This document shows, one piece after another, positions 34,949 through 44,246 of a stretch of DNA of 64,000 nt. Both the position numbers and the translations under genes were made by a program. The notes beneath the pieces were generated by a model. That model was given only the letters and a program-made list of their open reading frames with translations, was not told the origin of the DNA and ran no database searches. The number at the start of each line of letters is the position of its first letter. Positions within the stretch are counted from its first letter, which is position 1. The DNA is from Brevundimonas intermedia (GTDB taxonomy: Bacteria > Pseudomonadota > Alphaproteobacteria > Caulobacterales > Caulobacteraceae), in NCBI RefSeq assembly GCF_004614235.1, contig NZ_SPVH01000001.1:62001-126000 (forward strand), read 5' to 3'.

Positions 34949-36213
34949 ACGGCCCTGCCCTGTTCGATCATCCAGCGGCGCTTCTCCAGCAGCCGGTCGG
35001 CGCGGCGGTCGATCTCTGCGGCGGCGGTTTCGGGCGTGTATTCGCCACGCACCATCCGTTCGGCGACGATCTGCATCTCCGTCACGATCCGCTCCCATTC
35101 CGGCACCTTGGGCACGGCCTTGGCCCGTTCCAGCTGGCCCCGGAAGGGCGCCAGCATCGGGTCACGCTCGACCTGGGCGATGTCCCAGGCGCTCTGGCGC
35201 GCCGGCAGGTCGCCGACGATGGTGTTGAACCGGGCCTGGACCGCCGGTTCTGACAGATAGCGGACCAGGGCCCAGGCCGCGTCCTGATGCGGCGAGGACT
35301 TGAACACCGCCAGGCTGGACCCGCCGGGCGCCGAGGCCCCCAGGCCGTTCGGTCCCGGCACGCCCGCCGTGGCCCAGTTCGGCTGAAACGACGCCGGCAG
35401 ACGGCTGCGGAAATCACCCACGCTCCACGGGCCGGAGAAATAGAAGCTGAAATAGCCGCGCGCGAACTCGGTCCAGACGTTCGAGATCTGCGCCGAAGAC
35501 GCCAGGGGGGCCAGCCCTTCTGCGAACAGGCTGCGATAGAAGGCCAGGGCAGCGATGAAGCCGGGGCTGGAGAAGTTGCCCCGCGTGTCGCGGTCGCGCA
35601 GCAGCGGCTCGTCGATCTGAAGCCCGAACGTAAGCAGTTGCTCGAACTCGTTCAGCGGCAGCAGGATGGCGTAGTTGTCGCCGCCCGCCGCCCGCTTGAC
35701 CCCGTGCATGGCCCGCTTCCATTCGGCCCAGTCCTGCGGCGGTGCGTCGAAGCCCCCGCGGGCCAGCAGATCCTTGCGATAGAACAGCAGCCGGGTGTCC
35801 ACATACCAGGGGGTGGTCATGGCCAAGCCGGCGATCTGGTTGGTCTCCAGCACCGCCGGGAACTGGTCGGTCAGCAGGTCGGCGGCTTCGGGCGGGGTCG
35901 GCGACAGGGCGCCGATGGCGCTCAGCTCCGCGACCCAGGTATTGCCGATCTGGCTGACGTCCGGCAGCGAGGCGCCCGCATAGGCGGTCAGCAGCTTCTC
36001 GTGCGCGGCGGTCCACGGCAGGGGCTGGACCGAGACCCGGACGCCGGGATTGCGCCGCTCGAACTCGGGCATCAGCTCGCCGACGGTCCCGCCCTCGTTG
36101 CCCATGGCCCAGAAGCGCAGCACGGTCTCGCCGTCACGGCGCGGGGTGCAGGCCGCAGCCGCCCCTCCCGCCATCAGGGCCAGCGCGGCGCGCCTGTGGG
36201 CAGTCTGCATCAT
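34945..36213 (-). CDS. ABC transporter sugar-binding lipoprotein
   Basis: A 422-residue solute-binding protein. The N-terminal MMQTAHRRAALALMAGGAAAACTP is a lipoprotein signal with the lipid cysteine in AAAC. The remaining fold (VLRFWAMGNEGGTVGELMPEFERRNPGVRVSVQPLPWTAAHEKLLTAYAGASLPDVSQIGNTW in pieces) is that of extracellular binding protein family 1. ATG 36213 overlaps the GH144-like stop codon by two bases (ATGA); an ATG at 36225 is also in frame. It should capture oligosaccharide in the periplasm for the MalF/MalG-like permeases. Confidence 0.9.
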   Translation of the reverse strand: MMQTAHRRAALALMAGGAAAACTPRRDGETVLRFWAMGNEGGTVGELMPEFERRNPGVRVSVQPLPWTAAHEKLLTAYAGASLPDVSQIGNTWVAELSAIGALSPTPPEAADLLTDQFPAVLETNQIAGLAMTTPWYVDTRLLFYRKDLLARGGFDAPPQDWAEWKRAMHGVKRAAGGDNYAILLPLNEFEQLLTFGLQIDEPLLRDRDTRGNFSSPGFIAALAFYRSLFAEGLAPLASSAQISNVWTEFARGYFSFYFSGPWSVGDFRSRLPASFQPNWATAGVPGPNGLGASAPGGSSLAVFKSSPHQDAAWALVRYLSEPAVQARFNTIVGDLPARQSAWDIAQVERDPMLAPFRGQLERAKAVPKVPEWERIVTEMQIVAERMVRGEYTPETAAAEIDRRADRLLEKRRWMIEQGRAV

Positions 36214-37688
36214 GCGTTCAGCCATCCGCCGGTGAAGCCCGCCATCTCCAGCGCCTTACGAATATGCGGCTCGCCGCGCATGTAACGCCAGATGAAGTCG
36301 GAGCGATGGTTCTCGGTCATGCCGACGATGGGCCCTTGATCGATGCCCAGGTAGTCGTCGGCGACCCAGCCCACCCCGTCCAAGATCTTGCCGTGCTGCA
36401 AGGAGCCGTCGCGCTGGGTCAGGGTCGGATTGAAGCTGTCGAGGAAGCCCCACTCGGTATAGATCCCCGGTCCGAACCGGCTCTTCATCGCCTTGATGCA
36501 GGGCACGACGATCTCGGGCGCGAAGGCGATGGAGCTTGCCGCCGCCGTGGGGGCGATGGTGCCATCGTCGCGGTCGCCGGGGCCGCGCGCCGAATAGCTG
36601 AAGAACTCGCGCTCGACGCCGTTGATCGTCTGTTTGAAATCGCCCGGCCCGTCGCAAGCCGTCAGCCCCCAGGTCTCGGACGAATAGCCTGCCCACTGGC
36701 CCGGATTGTCGTGGCCATATTTCTGCTGGGCGTAGACCGCGCGGCGGCTGTTTTCGAAATAGTCCAGATATTCGCCCAACTGGGCCGTCTGCCCCCGCAT
36801 CCAGGCATCCTGGATGCCGCGGAAGTCGATATACATGTGGCTGTACTGGTGGCCGAAGATCGGCGCGAAATTCAGGTGCCAGCTGCCCCACTGATCGGTC
36901 CAGCTCTCATCATAGCTGGCGGCCCATTCGTGCCAGACATTGACCGAAACCGGATGGGTCGGGCTGCCGATGGCCAGCAACAGCACCAGCATGCCCTCGT
37001 TGTAGACGTGCCAGTCGGACGGGATGAAGCCGCTCTCCGGATGCCAGCCCATGGTGATCCGGTTGTCGCGCACGACGGCCCAATCCCACTCGACCCGCTC
37101 GTACAGGGCCTGGACCCGGCTGCGGATCTCGACCTCGTCGGGATGGTCGCGGTCGAAATAGCGGGCGGCGAACAGCATGCCCGCGATCAGCAGGGCCGTA
37201 TCGACGGTCGACAGCTCATTGGTCCGGTAGCGATTACCGGTCTCCATATCGAGGAAATGATAGAAGAAGCCCTTGTGCCCCGCCGTGCCGGTCGGCTCCG
37301 GTCCCTGGGGCAGGCTGTGGAAATAGCGGACGGTGATCAGGGTACGCTCTCGCGCCTCGTCGCGGCTCATCCAGCGGCGCTCGACCCCGATGGGCCAGCA
37401 GGTCAGGGCGAACCCGACCGCCGCGATGGAGGAGAAGGACGGACTGGGCCAGCGATCCGGCGTCAGACCTGTGCGCCGATCCGTGACCTTTTCGAACCAG
37501 CGGAAGGTGCGTTCCTGAAGCTCGCTGATCTCGCGGTCCAGCCGCAGCGGCCGCCGCTGCGTGCCGTTCACCGCGCCTGTCCCCTGCTGAGCCGCTGCTG
37601 CTTCCAGCGCCACCGCCCCCACCGGAACCCCGACCGCCAAGGCGGCCGCTCCAGCCGTCGTTCGCATCAGAAAGTTTCGGCGGTTCAT
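36210..37688 (-). CDS. Tat-exported glycoamylase-family (GH144-like) glycosidase
   Basis: A 492-residue enzyme. The N-terminus MNRRNFLMRTTAGAAALAVG is a twin-arginine signal with a possible alanine-rich cleavage region. The rest matches the glycoamylase family (PF10091): LQERTFRWFEKVTDRRTGL, SSIAAVGFALTCWPIGVERRW, TNELSTVDTALLIAGML, HVYNEGMLVLLLAIGSPTHPV and ETWGLTACDGPGDF. The family includes GH144 endo-beta-1,2-glucanases, but others act on different glucans, so the substrate is an inference. A strong terminator separates it from the TonB receptor upstream. Confidence 0.85.
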   Translation of the reverse strand: MNRRNFLMRTTAGAAALAVGVPVGAVALEAAAAQQGTGAVNGTQRRPLRLDREISELQERTFRWFEKVTDRRTGLTPDRWPSPSFSSIAAVGFALTCWPIGVERRWMSRDEARERTLITVRYFHSLPQGPEPTGTAGHKGFFYHFLDMETGNRYRTNELSTVDTALLIAGMLFAARYFDRDHPDEVEIRSRVQALYERVEWDWAVVRDNRITMGWHPESGFIPSDWHVYNEGMLVLLLAIGSPTHPVSVNVWHEWAASYDESWTDQWGSWHLNFAPIFGHQYSHMYIDFRGIQDAWMRGQTAQLGEYLDYFENSRRAVYAQQKYGHDNPGQWAGYSSETWGLTACDGPGDFKQTINGVEREFFSYSARGPGDRDDGTIAPTAAASSIAFAPEIVVPCIKAMKSRFGPGIYTEWGFLDSFNPTLTQRDGSLQHGKILDGVGWVADDYLGIDQGPIVGMTENHRSDFIWRYMRGEPHIRKALEMAGFTGGWLNA

Positions 37689-37715
37689 GGGCACGCTCAC
37701 TGTTTTACTGAAATC

Positions 37716-37754
37716 AAAAAAGAAAGGCCGCCTTCCGACAAGCGGAAGACGGCC
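37716..37754 (-). terminator. intrinsic terminator within the carbohydrate operon
   Basis: On the minus strand the stem GGCCGTCTTCCG pairs with CGGAAGGCGGCC around a 5-base loop (37726-37754), and T-rich text follows (plus-strand A run at 37716-37725). It stands 13 bases after the TonB receptor stop and ends 27 bases before the GH144-like start. Confidence 0.88.
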
Positions 37755-37767
37755 AAGGCTCAGGTTT

Positions 37768-40700
37768 TTAGAAGGAGTAACGCAGACCCACCTGGAAGCT
37801 GCGGGTCGGCAGGAAGACCCCGGTTCCCGCGCCGTAGCGTGGGCTGTTGAAGCCGGTGTCGTACGCGTTGAAGTTGGTGAAGTTGAAGATGTTGATCGCG
37901 TCGGCGATGAACTCGACCCGCTGTCCGCCGAAGACGTCGAAGCCCTTGGTGAGGCGCAGATCAACCTGACGGAATGCGAAGTTCAGACCCGGAAGGAAGG
38001 CGCGCTTCTCGGGGTTGCCCGCATTCCAGCAGATGTTGGGGCCGCCGGCCGGAGCATCCGGGCAGTCGTTGATGTTGTAAGGCAGGCCCGACCCCAGGGT
38101 GACGATGCCCGACAGCAGGAAGTCGGCGGGCAGGCCAAGCGTGCCGGACGCCACGATTCGGTGGCGTTCGTCCGAAGACGACCGGTACTCAGGCGACAGT
38201 TCCGGCGTGTTGTAGTCGAAGTCGAACGCGCCATAGCCGTTGTCCCGGCTGCCGTTCTGGGTCGCATCCATATAGGTGTAGGCGAGATTGAAGCCCCAGC
38301 GATCCTCGGCATTGTAGGGCTTGTCGGCGGTGAAGTAGATCGCCTTGTAGTCCCGTTCCTTGTCCGTGCTCTGGAAGAAGATGGAGTTACGGAACTGCGA
38401 GTAGCCGACCGACGTCGGGCTAGGTCCGGTGAAGCGGCCGTCCGTCTCCGTCAGGGCGTTGGCGATATACCAGGCCGATTCACCTTCGGTGTGACCCGCC
38501 GCAAGGGTCAGCGCCGTCTGCCAGCGACCGAACTTCTGGCGCACGCCGATGTTGAACTGATCCGTGCGGGGCGGTTCGAAATCGTTCTGGACAAGGAAGA
38601 CCTCGCCAGCGCCGGGAGCGGCGGCCAGCAGGGGATCAAGCGCTTCCGCTGTCAGATAGGCCGGATCCCAAGCAATCGTGTTCTGTCCGCCAGCCGGACC
38701 GCCGGTATTGGAGAAGTAGATCGTCTTGTTCAGCTGGAAGGGCTTGAACCGCTCGTCGAAGGCGAAGTTGAAACCAACCCGATCATAATAGCGGCCGGCG
38801 CCGCCGAAGATCACCGTCCGCTCGTCTCCGTACACATCGTAAGAGAAGCCGAAGCGCGGCTGGAAGGCGCCCTTGAACGCTTTGCGGTCACCGTCCGAAA
38901 TATAGTCCGACGGGTTGAAGTAGGACGGGAAATCGTAACCCGGCAGATCCTGGATCGCCGCCAGCATGTCCCGGATTGAGTCCGGGGTGCGGTAGTCGTT
39001 GTTGACTGCGTTGTCCTCGTAGTCCCAGCGGATACCGAGGTTGATTTCCAGCTTGTCGGTGATCTGCCAATCGTCTTGGATATAAAGGCCAAGGACGTTG
39101 TTATCGACATCGGCCGGCGGAACGGCGACGCCCAGGTTCACGGCGACGGGGATCGTCTGGCTGCCATTGATCTCGGACCGGCCTTCGATGTCGTAGATGA
39201 AGGTCGGGTTACGCCCGAAATCCTTCTGAACGAAATAGTTCTGCATCGAATATTTCGCACCGATCTTGATCGTGTGCGTGCCCATCCATTCCAAATCCGG
39301 AATGGTCAGGTCGTTGCGGATCGTCAGGCTCTTCTGCTCCAGGAATTGAGCATCGGCTCGGCCGCCCGCCGTGAAGACCGTCGAGTCGCGGTTGTTCACG
39401 TTGTATTGGAATCCGAGCGTGCTCGGGTCAGTCTCATCGTCAGCGACGTCATCGCGGAAGATGACGTACTCGCGGCCGTAATCGCCGCCGTTGATCACGG
39501 ACTGTTCGTAGCTCGACTTCAGATAATCGATCGCGAACTCGTTCAGGAAGCGCTGCCCCTGGAACTGGTGACGCAGGTTGAAGGCCTGGGTTTCCCCGTT
39601 GTTTCGCGCCGCACGGCTAGGCGCGTTCTGACCACCCGCGCCTCGGATGTCCTCTTCCGTCTTGTATTCCGTGCTCAGTTCCACGCGCTGGCGGTCATCG
39701 ACCTGCCATGACAGCTTGCCGAAGAAGACGTCCTGCTCGTAGGGCGTCGAGACAGTGCCCAGATCGCCGGCGAAGAAGTCGTTGTACTCGGTGCGGTTCA
39801 GGAAGGACTGAGACACGCGCTCCTCGTCCTTGCGCTCATAGGCGCCGAAGAAGTGGAGCCGATCCTGGATGATCGGGCCGCCCAGGCTGGCGCCGTACTG
39901 CAGACGACGCACCGGGGCCTTTTCGGCGCCGCGACGCTCGGAAATCTGATCCTGGGCGACCCAGTCAGGGTTCTGGTAGAAGACGAAGGCGTCGCCGTGG
40001 AACTCGTTGGTGCCCGAGCGGGTCACGGCCGTGACGATAGCCGATCCGGCCTGCTCATACTCTGCCTTGAAGTTCTGGCTGATAACGCGGAATTCCTGCA
40101 CAGCGCCCTGCGGGAACGGCGTGCCGCGGCTGTCGTCCTGGCCGGCGACGCCGCCGTCGCTGATCAGAGACTTGCGGTTCTGGCCATCGATGAAGACGTT
40201 GATGGCCTGGGCGGTCTGGCCGCCTGCCGAGATGGTCCGTTCCGTGTCATCTTCGGTCACGCGCAGGCCCGGAGCCAGGGCGGCGAAGTTCAGGAAGTTG
40301 CGGCTGATCTGCGGCAGGTTGTTGATCTGCTGCTGCGTCACATTAGTGGCGACCTCGGGCGTGCGCACCTCGAAGACGCGGCGGCCGGTGACGACGATCT
40401 CGCCCAGCTCGGTTGCGCCGTCCGTCGCGGCGGCGGTCGTGGCTGCTGCGGCCACGTCCAGGTTCAGAGTGCCGACCTGCCCCAGCGACAGGGTGACGGT
40501 CTCTTCCGCCGTCTGGCCGTCGGCGCTGGTCACCTGCACGCGGTAGGTGCCGGGGCGCAGGCCCGAAAGGACATAGCGGCCGTCTGCGCCGACGCGCGAG
40601 CGGGTCGCATAACCGGTGGAGACTTCGGTGGCGACGACCGTCGCGCCGGCCTCGACCGTCTGACCGTCAAAGACGGCGCCACGCAGCGTGGTCGTTGCGT

Positions 40701-40791
40701 TCTGCGCCTGGGCGGCGCCGACGAACGCCATGCTTATGGCGATGGCCGATGCGGCGGCCAAGGCGGCCTTACGCGTGTTGAACTGGTTCAT
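37768..40791 (-). CDS. TonB-dependent receptor with carboxypeptidase-regulatory-like domain (Oar-like)
   Basis: A 1007-residue outer-membrane receptor. A signal peptide (AIAISMAFVGAAQA) is followed by a CarboxypepD_reg-like sandwich (residues 30-120: TTLRGAVFDGQTVEAGATVVATEVSTG, YRVQVTSADGQT), a plug (IVVTGRRVFEVRTPEVATNV) and the barrel, ending in RSFQVGLRYSF. The Oar-like layout is common for receptors of large glycans. ATG 40791 starts 50 bases after the lacI stop, so it probably belongs to the transcript that begins at lacI. It is the expected outer-membrane uptake component of the locus. Confidence 0.93.
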   Translation of the reverse strand: MNQFNTRKAALAAASAIAISMAFVGAAQAQNATTTLRGAVFDGQTVEAGATVVATEVSTGYATRSRVGADGRYVLSGLRPGTYRVQVTSADGQTAEETVTLSLGQVGTLNLDVAAAATTAAATDGATELGEIVVTGRRVFEVRTPEVATNVTQQQINNLPQISRNFLNFAALAPGLRVTEDDTERTISAGGQTAQAINVFIDGQNRKSLISDGGVAGQDDSRGTPFPQGAVQEFRVISQNFKAEYEQAGSAIVTAVTRSGTNEFHGDAFVFYQNPDWVAQDQISERRGAEKAPVRRLQYGASLGGPIIQDRLHFFGAYERKDEERVSQSFLNRTEYNDFFAGDLGTVSTPYEQDVFFGKLSWQVDDRQRVELSTEYKTEEDIRGAGGQNAPSRAARNNGETQAFNLRHQFQGQRFLNEFAIDYLKSSYEQSVINGGDYGREYVIFRDDVADDETDPSTLGFQYNVNNRDSTVFTAGGRADAQFLEQKSLTIRNDLTIPDLEWMGTHTIKIGAKYSMQNYFVQKDFGRNPTFIYDIEGRSEINGSQTIPVAVNLGVAVPPADVDNNVLGLYIQDDWQITDKLEINLGIRWDYEDNAVNNDYRTPDSIRDMLAAIQDLPGYDFPSYFNPSDYISDGDRKAFKGAFQPRFGFSYDVYGDERTVIFGGAGRYYDRVGFNFAFDERFKPFQLNKTIYFSNTGGPAGGQNTIAWDPAYLTAEALDPLLAAAPGAGEVFLVQNDFEPPRTDQFNIGVRQKFGRWQTALTLAAGHTEGESAWYIANALTETDGRFTGPSPTSVGYSQFRNSIFFQSTDKERDYKAIYFTADKPYNAEDRWGFNLAYTYMDATQNGSRDNGYGAFDFDYNTPELSPEYRSSSDERHRIVASGTLGLPADFLLSGIVTLGSGLPYNINDCPDAPAGGPNICWNAGNPEKRAFLPGLNFAFRQVDLRLTKGFDVFGGQRVEFIADAINIFNFTNFNAYDTGFNSPRYGAGTGVFLPTRSFQVGLRYSF

Positions 40792-40841
40792 CCTGAGCTC
40801 TCCCCTCCTGATGGGATCGGTTTGCGGCGACATGGCTGGAC

Positions 40842-41912
40842 CTACCCTTTGTTGAACCTGGCGGACGATGCCGCCGCGGTGGATTGGCGTTCGACCAGGA
40901 TCGGCCGAACGATTTCGCAAGCGGTGTCCTGGGCGTCGGCGTGCTGGCCGGCCTGGACGAGGCCGATCAGGCGTTCGACGCCTCTGCGGCCGATTTCCGC
41001 GATATTGACGCGCATGGTGGTCAGCGCGGGCCGCATCAGGGCGGCGATGGGCACGTCGTCGAACCCGACGACGGCGATGTCCTCGGGGCAGCGCACGCCG
41101 GCTTCCTGGAAGGCCAGCAGGGCGCCGACGGCCATCATGTCGTTGGCGGCGAAGACGGCGTCGGGCCGCTCAGGCATGGCCAGCAACTGGGTCGCGGCGC
41201 GGTGGCCCGAGGCCTGGGAGAAGTCGCCCTCGACGATGATGGGGGCATGGCCGTCCAGCGCTGCGGCATAGCCCGCCGCACGCGTATCAGCCTCGATATT
41301 GCCGGCGGCGCCGCGGATGTGGGCGATGCGACGACGTCCCGTGGCGATCAGATGTTCGACAGCGCCGACGGCGCCGCCGTGGTTGTCGATCATGATGGCG
41401 GCGCGTCCCGCCTCGGCCGTGCCGCCGTTCATCAGCAGCACGGGCATGCGGCCGGCGAACTCGGACGCCAGGTTCGCGGCGCCCAGATGGGGCGACAGCA
41501 CGATCATGCCGTCCACCCGGCCCCGCATCGACCGAACGGCCGCCAGGGTGTCGTCGGCCCCGTCATGCGAGCTGGAGACGATCAGGTGTTTGCCATGGGC
41601 GCGCGCGGCCAAGTCCATGCCCCGGATCAGCTCCGAGAAGAACTCGCCGAACAGGTCGGGCAGGATGACGCCGATCGTGTCATTCTTGCTGGTCGACAGG
41701 CTGCGGGCGCCGAAGTGCGGCACATAGCGAAGGTCCTCTACGGCATCGAGGACGCGCTGGCGTGTCGCGTCCGATGTCACGCCCAGTCCGTTCAGCACGC
41801 GGGAGACCGAGGCCACCGACACCTGGGCGCGTTCGGCTACGTCGCGCATGGTGGCGGCCTTGGCGAAAGGCGGTCCTTCCTGCCGTGCAGACGCAACGCT
41901 GGGCCCAGCCAT
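40842..41912 (-). CDS. LacI-family transcriptional regulator
   Basis: A 356-residue repressor. The HTH and hinge are MRDVAERAQVSVASVSRVLNGLGVTSDATRQRVLDAVEDLRYVPH (residues about 22-66 in pieces), followed by a periplasmic-binding-protein-like effector domain (TIGVILPDLFGEFFSELIRGMD to the end). ATG 41912 is used; a TTG lies six bases upstream. The palindrome ATGTAATCGGTTACAT is 65 bases before it and a close copy lies before the ABC ATPase gene, so autoregulation and control of the glucan locus are likely. The inducer is probably a sugar or oligosaccharide. Confidence 0.94.
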   Translation of the reverse strand: MAGPSVASARQEGPPFAKAATMRDVAERAQVSVASVSRVLNGLGVTSDATRQRVLDAVEDLRYVPHFGARSLSTSKNDTIGVILPDLFGEFFSELIRGMDLAARAHGKHLIVSSSHDGADDTLAAVRSMRGRVDGMIVLSPHLGAANLASEFAGRMPVLLMNGGTAEAGRAAIMIDNHGGAVGAVEHLIATGRRRIAHIRGAAGNIEADTRAAGYAAALDGHAPIIVEGDFSQASGHRAATQLLAMPERPDAVFAANDMMAVGALLAFQEAGVRCPEDIAVVGFDDVPIAALMRPALTTMRVNIAEIGRRGVERLIGLVQAGQHADAQDTACEIVRPILVERQSTAAASSARFNKG

Positions 41913-42265
41913 GTCCAATCGGATTCTCCCTGCTCCCTATCGTCCCGGCCCCTTCTCGAAGATCCGTCGATAGATGATGTAATCGGTTACATGACACAGG
42001 AGCAATGTGAGCCGCAAGCCATGTTTGGCCGCATTTCGGGCTATTTTTCAGCGAAGCTTGGTCGTCGAAAACGCTGGGCGAAGACGGACATTCCGACAAA
42101 CCGTTATGGAAGCTGGACTTTTCCGGCGGAGGGCATGACCGCCGCCCCCGCGGCCTCGCTGCGCCGCGCGGCTTGGTCGCACCGGCGATGCGCTGGTCGA
42201 ATCAACCGACCGGACACGAAGACGCCCGCACATGGACGGGCGCGGGCTCCGTCATCGATCGACCT
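41913..42265. other. intergenic region upstream of lacI
   Basis: No gene is supported in these 353 bases. The part near lacI contains its operator at 41977-41992 and should hold its promoter. The remaining bases up to the mmsB stop are GC-rich with a small GC stem (CGCCCG 42223-42228, CGGGCG 42237-42242) lacking a clear T run. Confidence 0.6.
41977..41992. promoter_or_regulatory. LacI-type operator upstream of lacI
   Basis: ATGTAA-TCGG-TTACAT is a 16-bp palindrome with a non-symmetric centre base pair. The arms match those of the palindrome at 28654-28669. The position upstream of lacI suggests autorepression and control of the receptor gene downstream. Confidence 0.8.
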
Positions 42266-43168
42266 TCAGGCGGGATTCAGATCCGACAGCCGGCCGCGCA
42301 ACATCTGCAGCATGGCCGAAAAGTCGCGACCGCCATGACCGATGCCGTCGAACAGGGCGTACATGGCCTCCGCCTGGGCGCCCAACGGCGTGGAGGCGCC
42401 AGACTTGGCCGCCGCATCCTGGGCCAGTTTCAGATCCTTCAGCATCATGGCCGTGGCGAAACCGCCCTGATAGTCGCGGTTCGACGGCGCGGTCGGCACC
42501 GGGCCGGGCCAAGGATAGTAGCTGGTGACGCTCCAGCATTGGCCCGAGGACTTGGACGCGATCTCGAAGAAGCGCTCGGGATCCAGGCCAAGCTTCTCGG
42601 CCAGGGCGATGGCCTCGCACGTGCCCAGCATGGAAATGCCCAGCAGCATATTGTTGCAGATCTTGGCCGCCTGCCCCGCCCCATGATCGCCCGCACGGAT
42701 GGTGATCCGGCTCATGGCCTCCAGCGCCGCCTCGACGCGAGCGAAGTCGCCCTCGTCGCAACCGACCATGAAAGCCAGGGTGCCCGCATCCGCCGCCGCC
42801 GTGCCGCCCGACACCGGCGCGTCGGCGAAGGCGTAGCCCGCCGTCTTCGCAAGTCCGGCGACCTTGCGCGCCGTCTCCACGTCGATGGTCGAGCAGTCCA
42901 ACAAGAGGGCCGACGACGGCGCCGCGCCGATGATCTGTTCCGAATAGACCTTCAGCACATGCGGCCCGGCCGGCAGCATGGTGATGACGACCTCGGCGTC
43001 CTTGACGGCCTCGGCGACCGAAGCGGCCGCAACGCAGCCGGCCGCGCTGGCCCGCTCCAGCGCCTGCGCCGACAGGTCGAAGGCGGCGACCGCGTGGCCC
43101 GCCTTGGCCTGGTTGGCGGCCATGCCGCCGCCCATGTTTCCCAGGCCGATGAAGGCGATCTTGGTCAT
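42266..43168 (-). CDS. mmsB: 3-hydroxyisobutyrate dehydrogenase
   Basis: Oxidises 3-hydroxyisobutyrate to methylmalonate semialdehyde with NAD in valine breakdown. The 300 residues have the Rossmann motif GLGNMGGGMA (8-17), the substrate-binding DAPVSGGTAAADAGTL segment (117-131) and the catalytic lysine K169 in GAGQAAKICNN. Length and motifs are typical for the family. It is the last gene of the operon mmsA, acyl-CoA dehydrogenase, hydrolase, mmsB; the gap to the hydrolase is 28 bases. Confidence 0.95.
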   Translation of the reverse strand: MTKIAFIGLGNMGGGMAANQAKAGHAVAAFDLSAQALERASAAGCVAAASVAEAVKDAEVVITMLPAGPHVLKVYSEQIIGAAPSSALLLDCSTIDVETARKVAGLAKTAGYAFADAPVSGGTAAADAGTLAFMVGCDEGDFARVEAALEAMSRITIRAGDHGAGQAAKICNNMLLGISMLGTCEAIALAEKLGLDPERFFEIASKSSGQCWSVTSYYPWPGPVPTAPSNRDYQGGFATAMMLKDLKLAQDAAAKSGASTPLGAQAEAMYALFDGIGHGGRDFSAMLQMLRGRLSDLNPA

Positions 43169-43196
43169 GGTCTCTCTCCCTATGTCGGCGTCGCAG

Positions 43197-44246
43197 TCAG
43201 GCCAGCGGCGTCCATTTTTCATTGTCCGGCGGGGGCGCGAACAGCGCGTCCAGCGTCGCATCCGTAACGCCCAACAGGTCCGCCGGGGACCATTTGGGCG
43301 CATTGTCCTTGTCCACGATCACGGCCCGCACGCCTTCCTGGAAGTCGTGGGTCGCGCCGATACGGCCACTGACGGCGTATTCGACGGCCATATTGTCGCC
43401 GAACGACGCGGCCTTCGCCCCCTCGCGGATGTGGCGCAGCGTCACCTTCAATGAGGTCGGCGACTTGGTCTTCAGCGTCGCCAGTTGCGTAAGAGCCCAA
43501 TCCGACCCGTCCGCCTCCAGCGCCGCGAAGATGTCCTCGACAGCGTCGAAGGCGAACAGACGGTCGATGGCCTCGCGATGGGCGGTCATAGGCGCAGGTC
43601 CGGCGTCCTTGGCGTGACGGGCGGCGACCGCAGCCGGATCGGCGGCCTCGGCCAGCAAGTCGGCCTTCAACGTCTCGACGCCGTCGCTCGGCACGAAATG
43701 GGTGTGGATGCCCAGGGCCACCGTATCCGCCGCCTTCAGCCGTGCGCCCGTCAGGCCGATCCAGACGCCGGTCTGGCCCGGCAGACGCGGCAGGAACCAC
43801 CCGCCCCCGACCTCGGGATACAGGCCGATGCCCGTCTCCGGCATGGCGTAGGTGGTGCGTTCGGTGGCGATGCGGACATCCGCCGGCTCCGAAATCCCGA
43901 CCCCGCCGCCCATGACGATGCCGTCAACGATCGCCGTGATCGGCTTGGGATAACCGAACATCAGGGCGTTGAGCCGGTATTCGGCCAGGAAGAAGGCCTT
44001 GGCGTCCACGCCGTCGCTCGCGCCCGAATCCGCGATCATGCGGATGTCGCCGCCCGCACAGAACCCGCGCTCGCCCGCATGGTCGATCAGGACGGACTTG
44101 ACCGCCGCATCCTCGCGCCACTCCAAAAGCGCCGCAATCATCGCCTCGCACATCGACCGGTTCAGCGCATGGATCGCCTTGGGCCGGTTCAGGGTGATGC
44201 GGCCGACGCCGGCTTCGATGCGGGTGATGACCTCGGCTTCGCTCAT
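43197..44246 (-). CDS. 3-hydroxyisobutyryl-CoA hydrolase (enoyl-CoA hydratase/isomerase family)
   Basis: Hydrolyses 3-hydroxyisobutyryl-CoA in valine catabolism. The 349 residues show the crotonase oxyanion segment GFCAGGDIRMIADSG, the KPITAIVDGIVMGGGVGIS strand and the HIBCH-specific PETGIGLYPEVGGGWFLPRLPG, with the active-site glutamates in PETGIG and YPEVGG. The C-terminal part (about 260-349) is longer than in hydratases, as in other hydrolases of this type. Its start overlaps the acyl-CoA dehydrogenase stop by four bases. A role as an enoyl-CoA hydratase is less likely given the motif. Confidence 0.9.
   Translation of the reverse strand: MSEAEVITRIEAGVGRITLNRPKAIHALNRSMCEAMIAALLEWREDAAVKSVLIDHAGERGFCAGGDIRMIADSGASDGVDAKAFFLAEYRLNALMFGYPKPITAIVDGIVMGGGVGISEPADVRIATERTTYAMPETGIGLYPEVGGGWFLPRLPGQTGVWIGLTGARLKAADTVALGIHTHFVPSDGVETLKADLLAEAADPAAVAARHAKDAGPAPMTAHREAIDRLFAFDAVEDIFAALEADGSDWALTQLATLKTKSPTSLKVTLRHIREGAKAASFGDNMAVEYAVSGRIGATHDFQEGVRAVIVDKDNAPKWSPADLLGVTDATLDALFAPPPDNEKWTPLA

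Noticed and set aside
42223..42242. Terminator after mmsB
   Set aside because: The 6-bp GC stem has an 8-base loop but no T tract on the minus strand, so it is not strong enough to list as a terminator.
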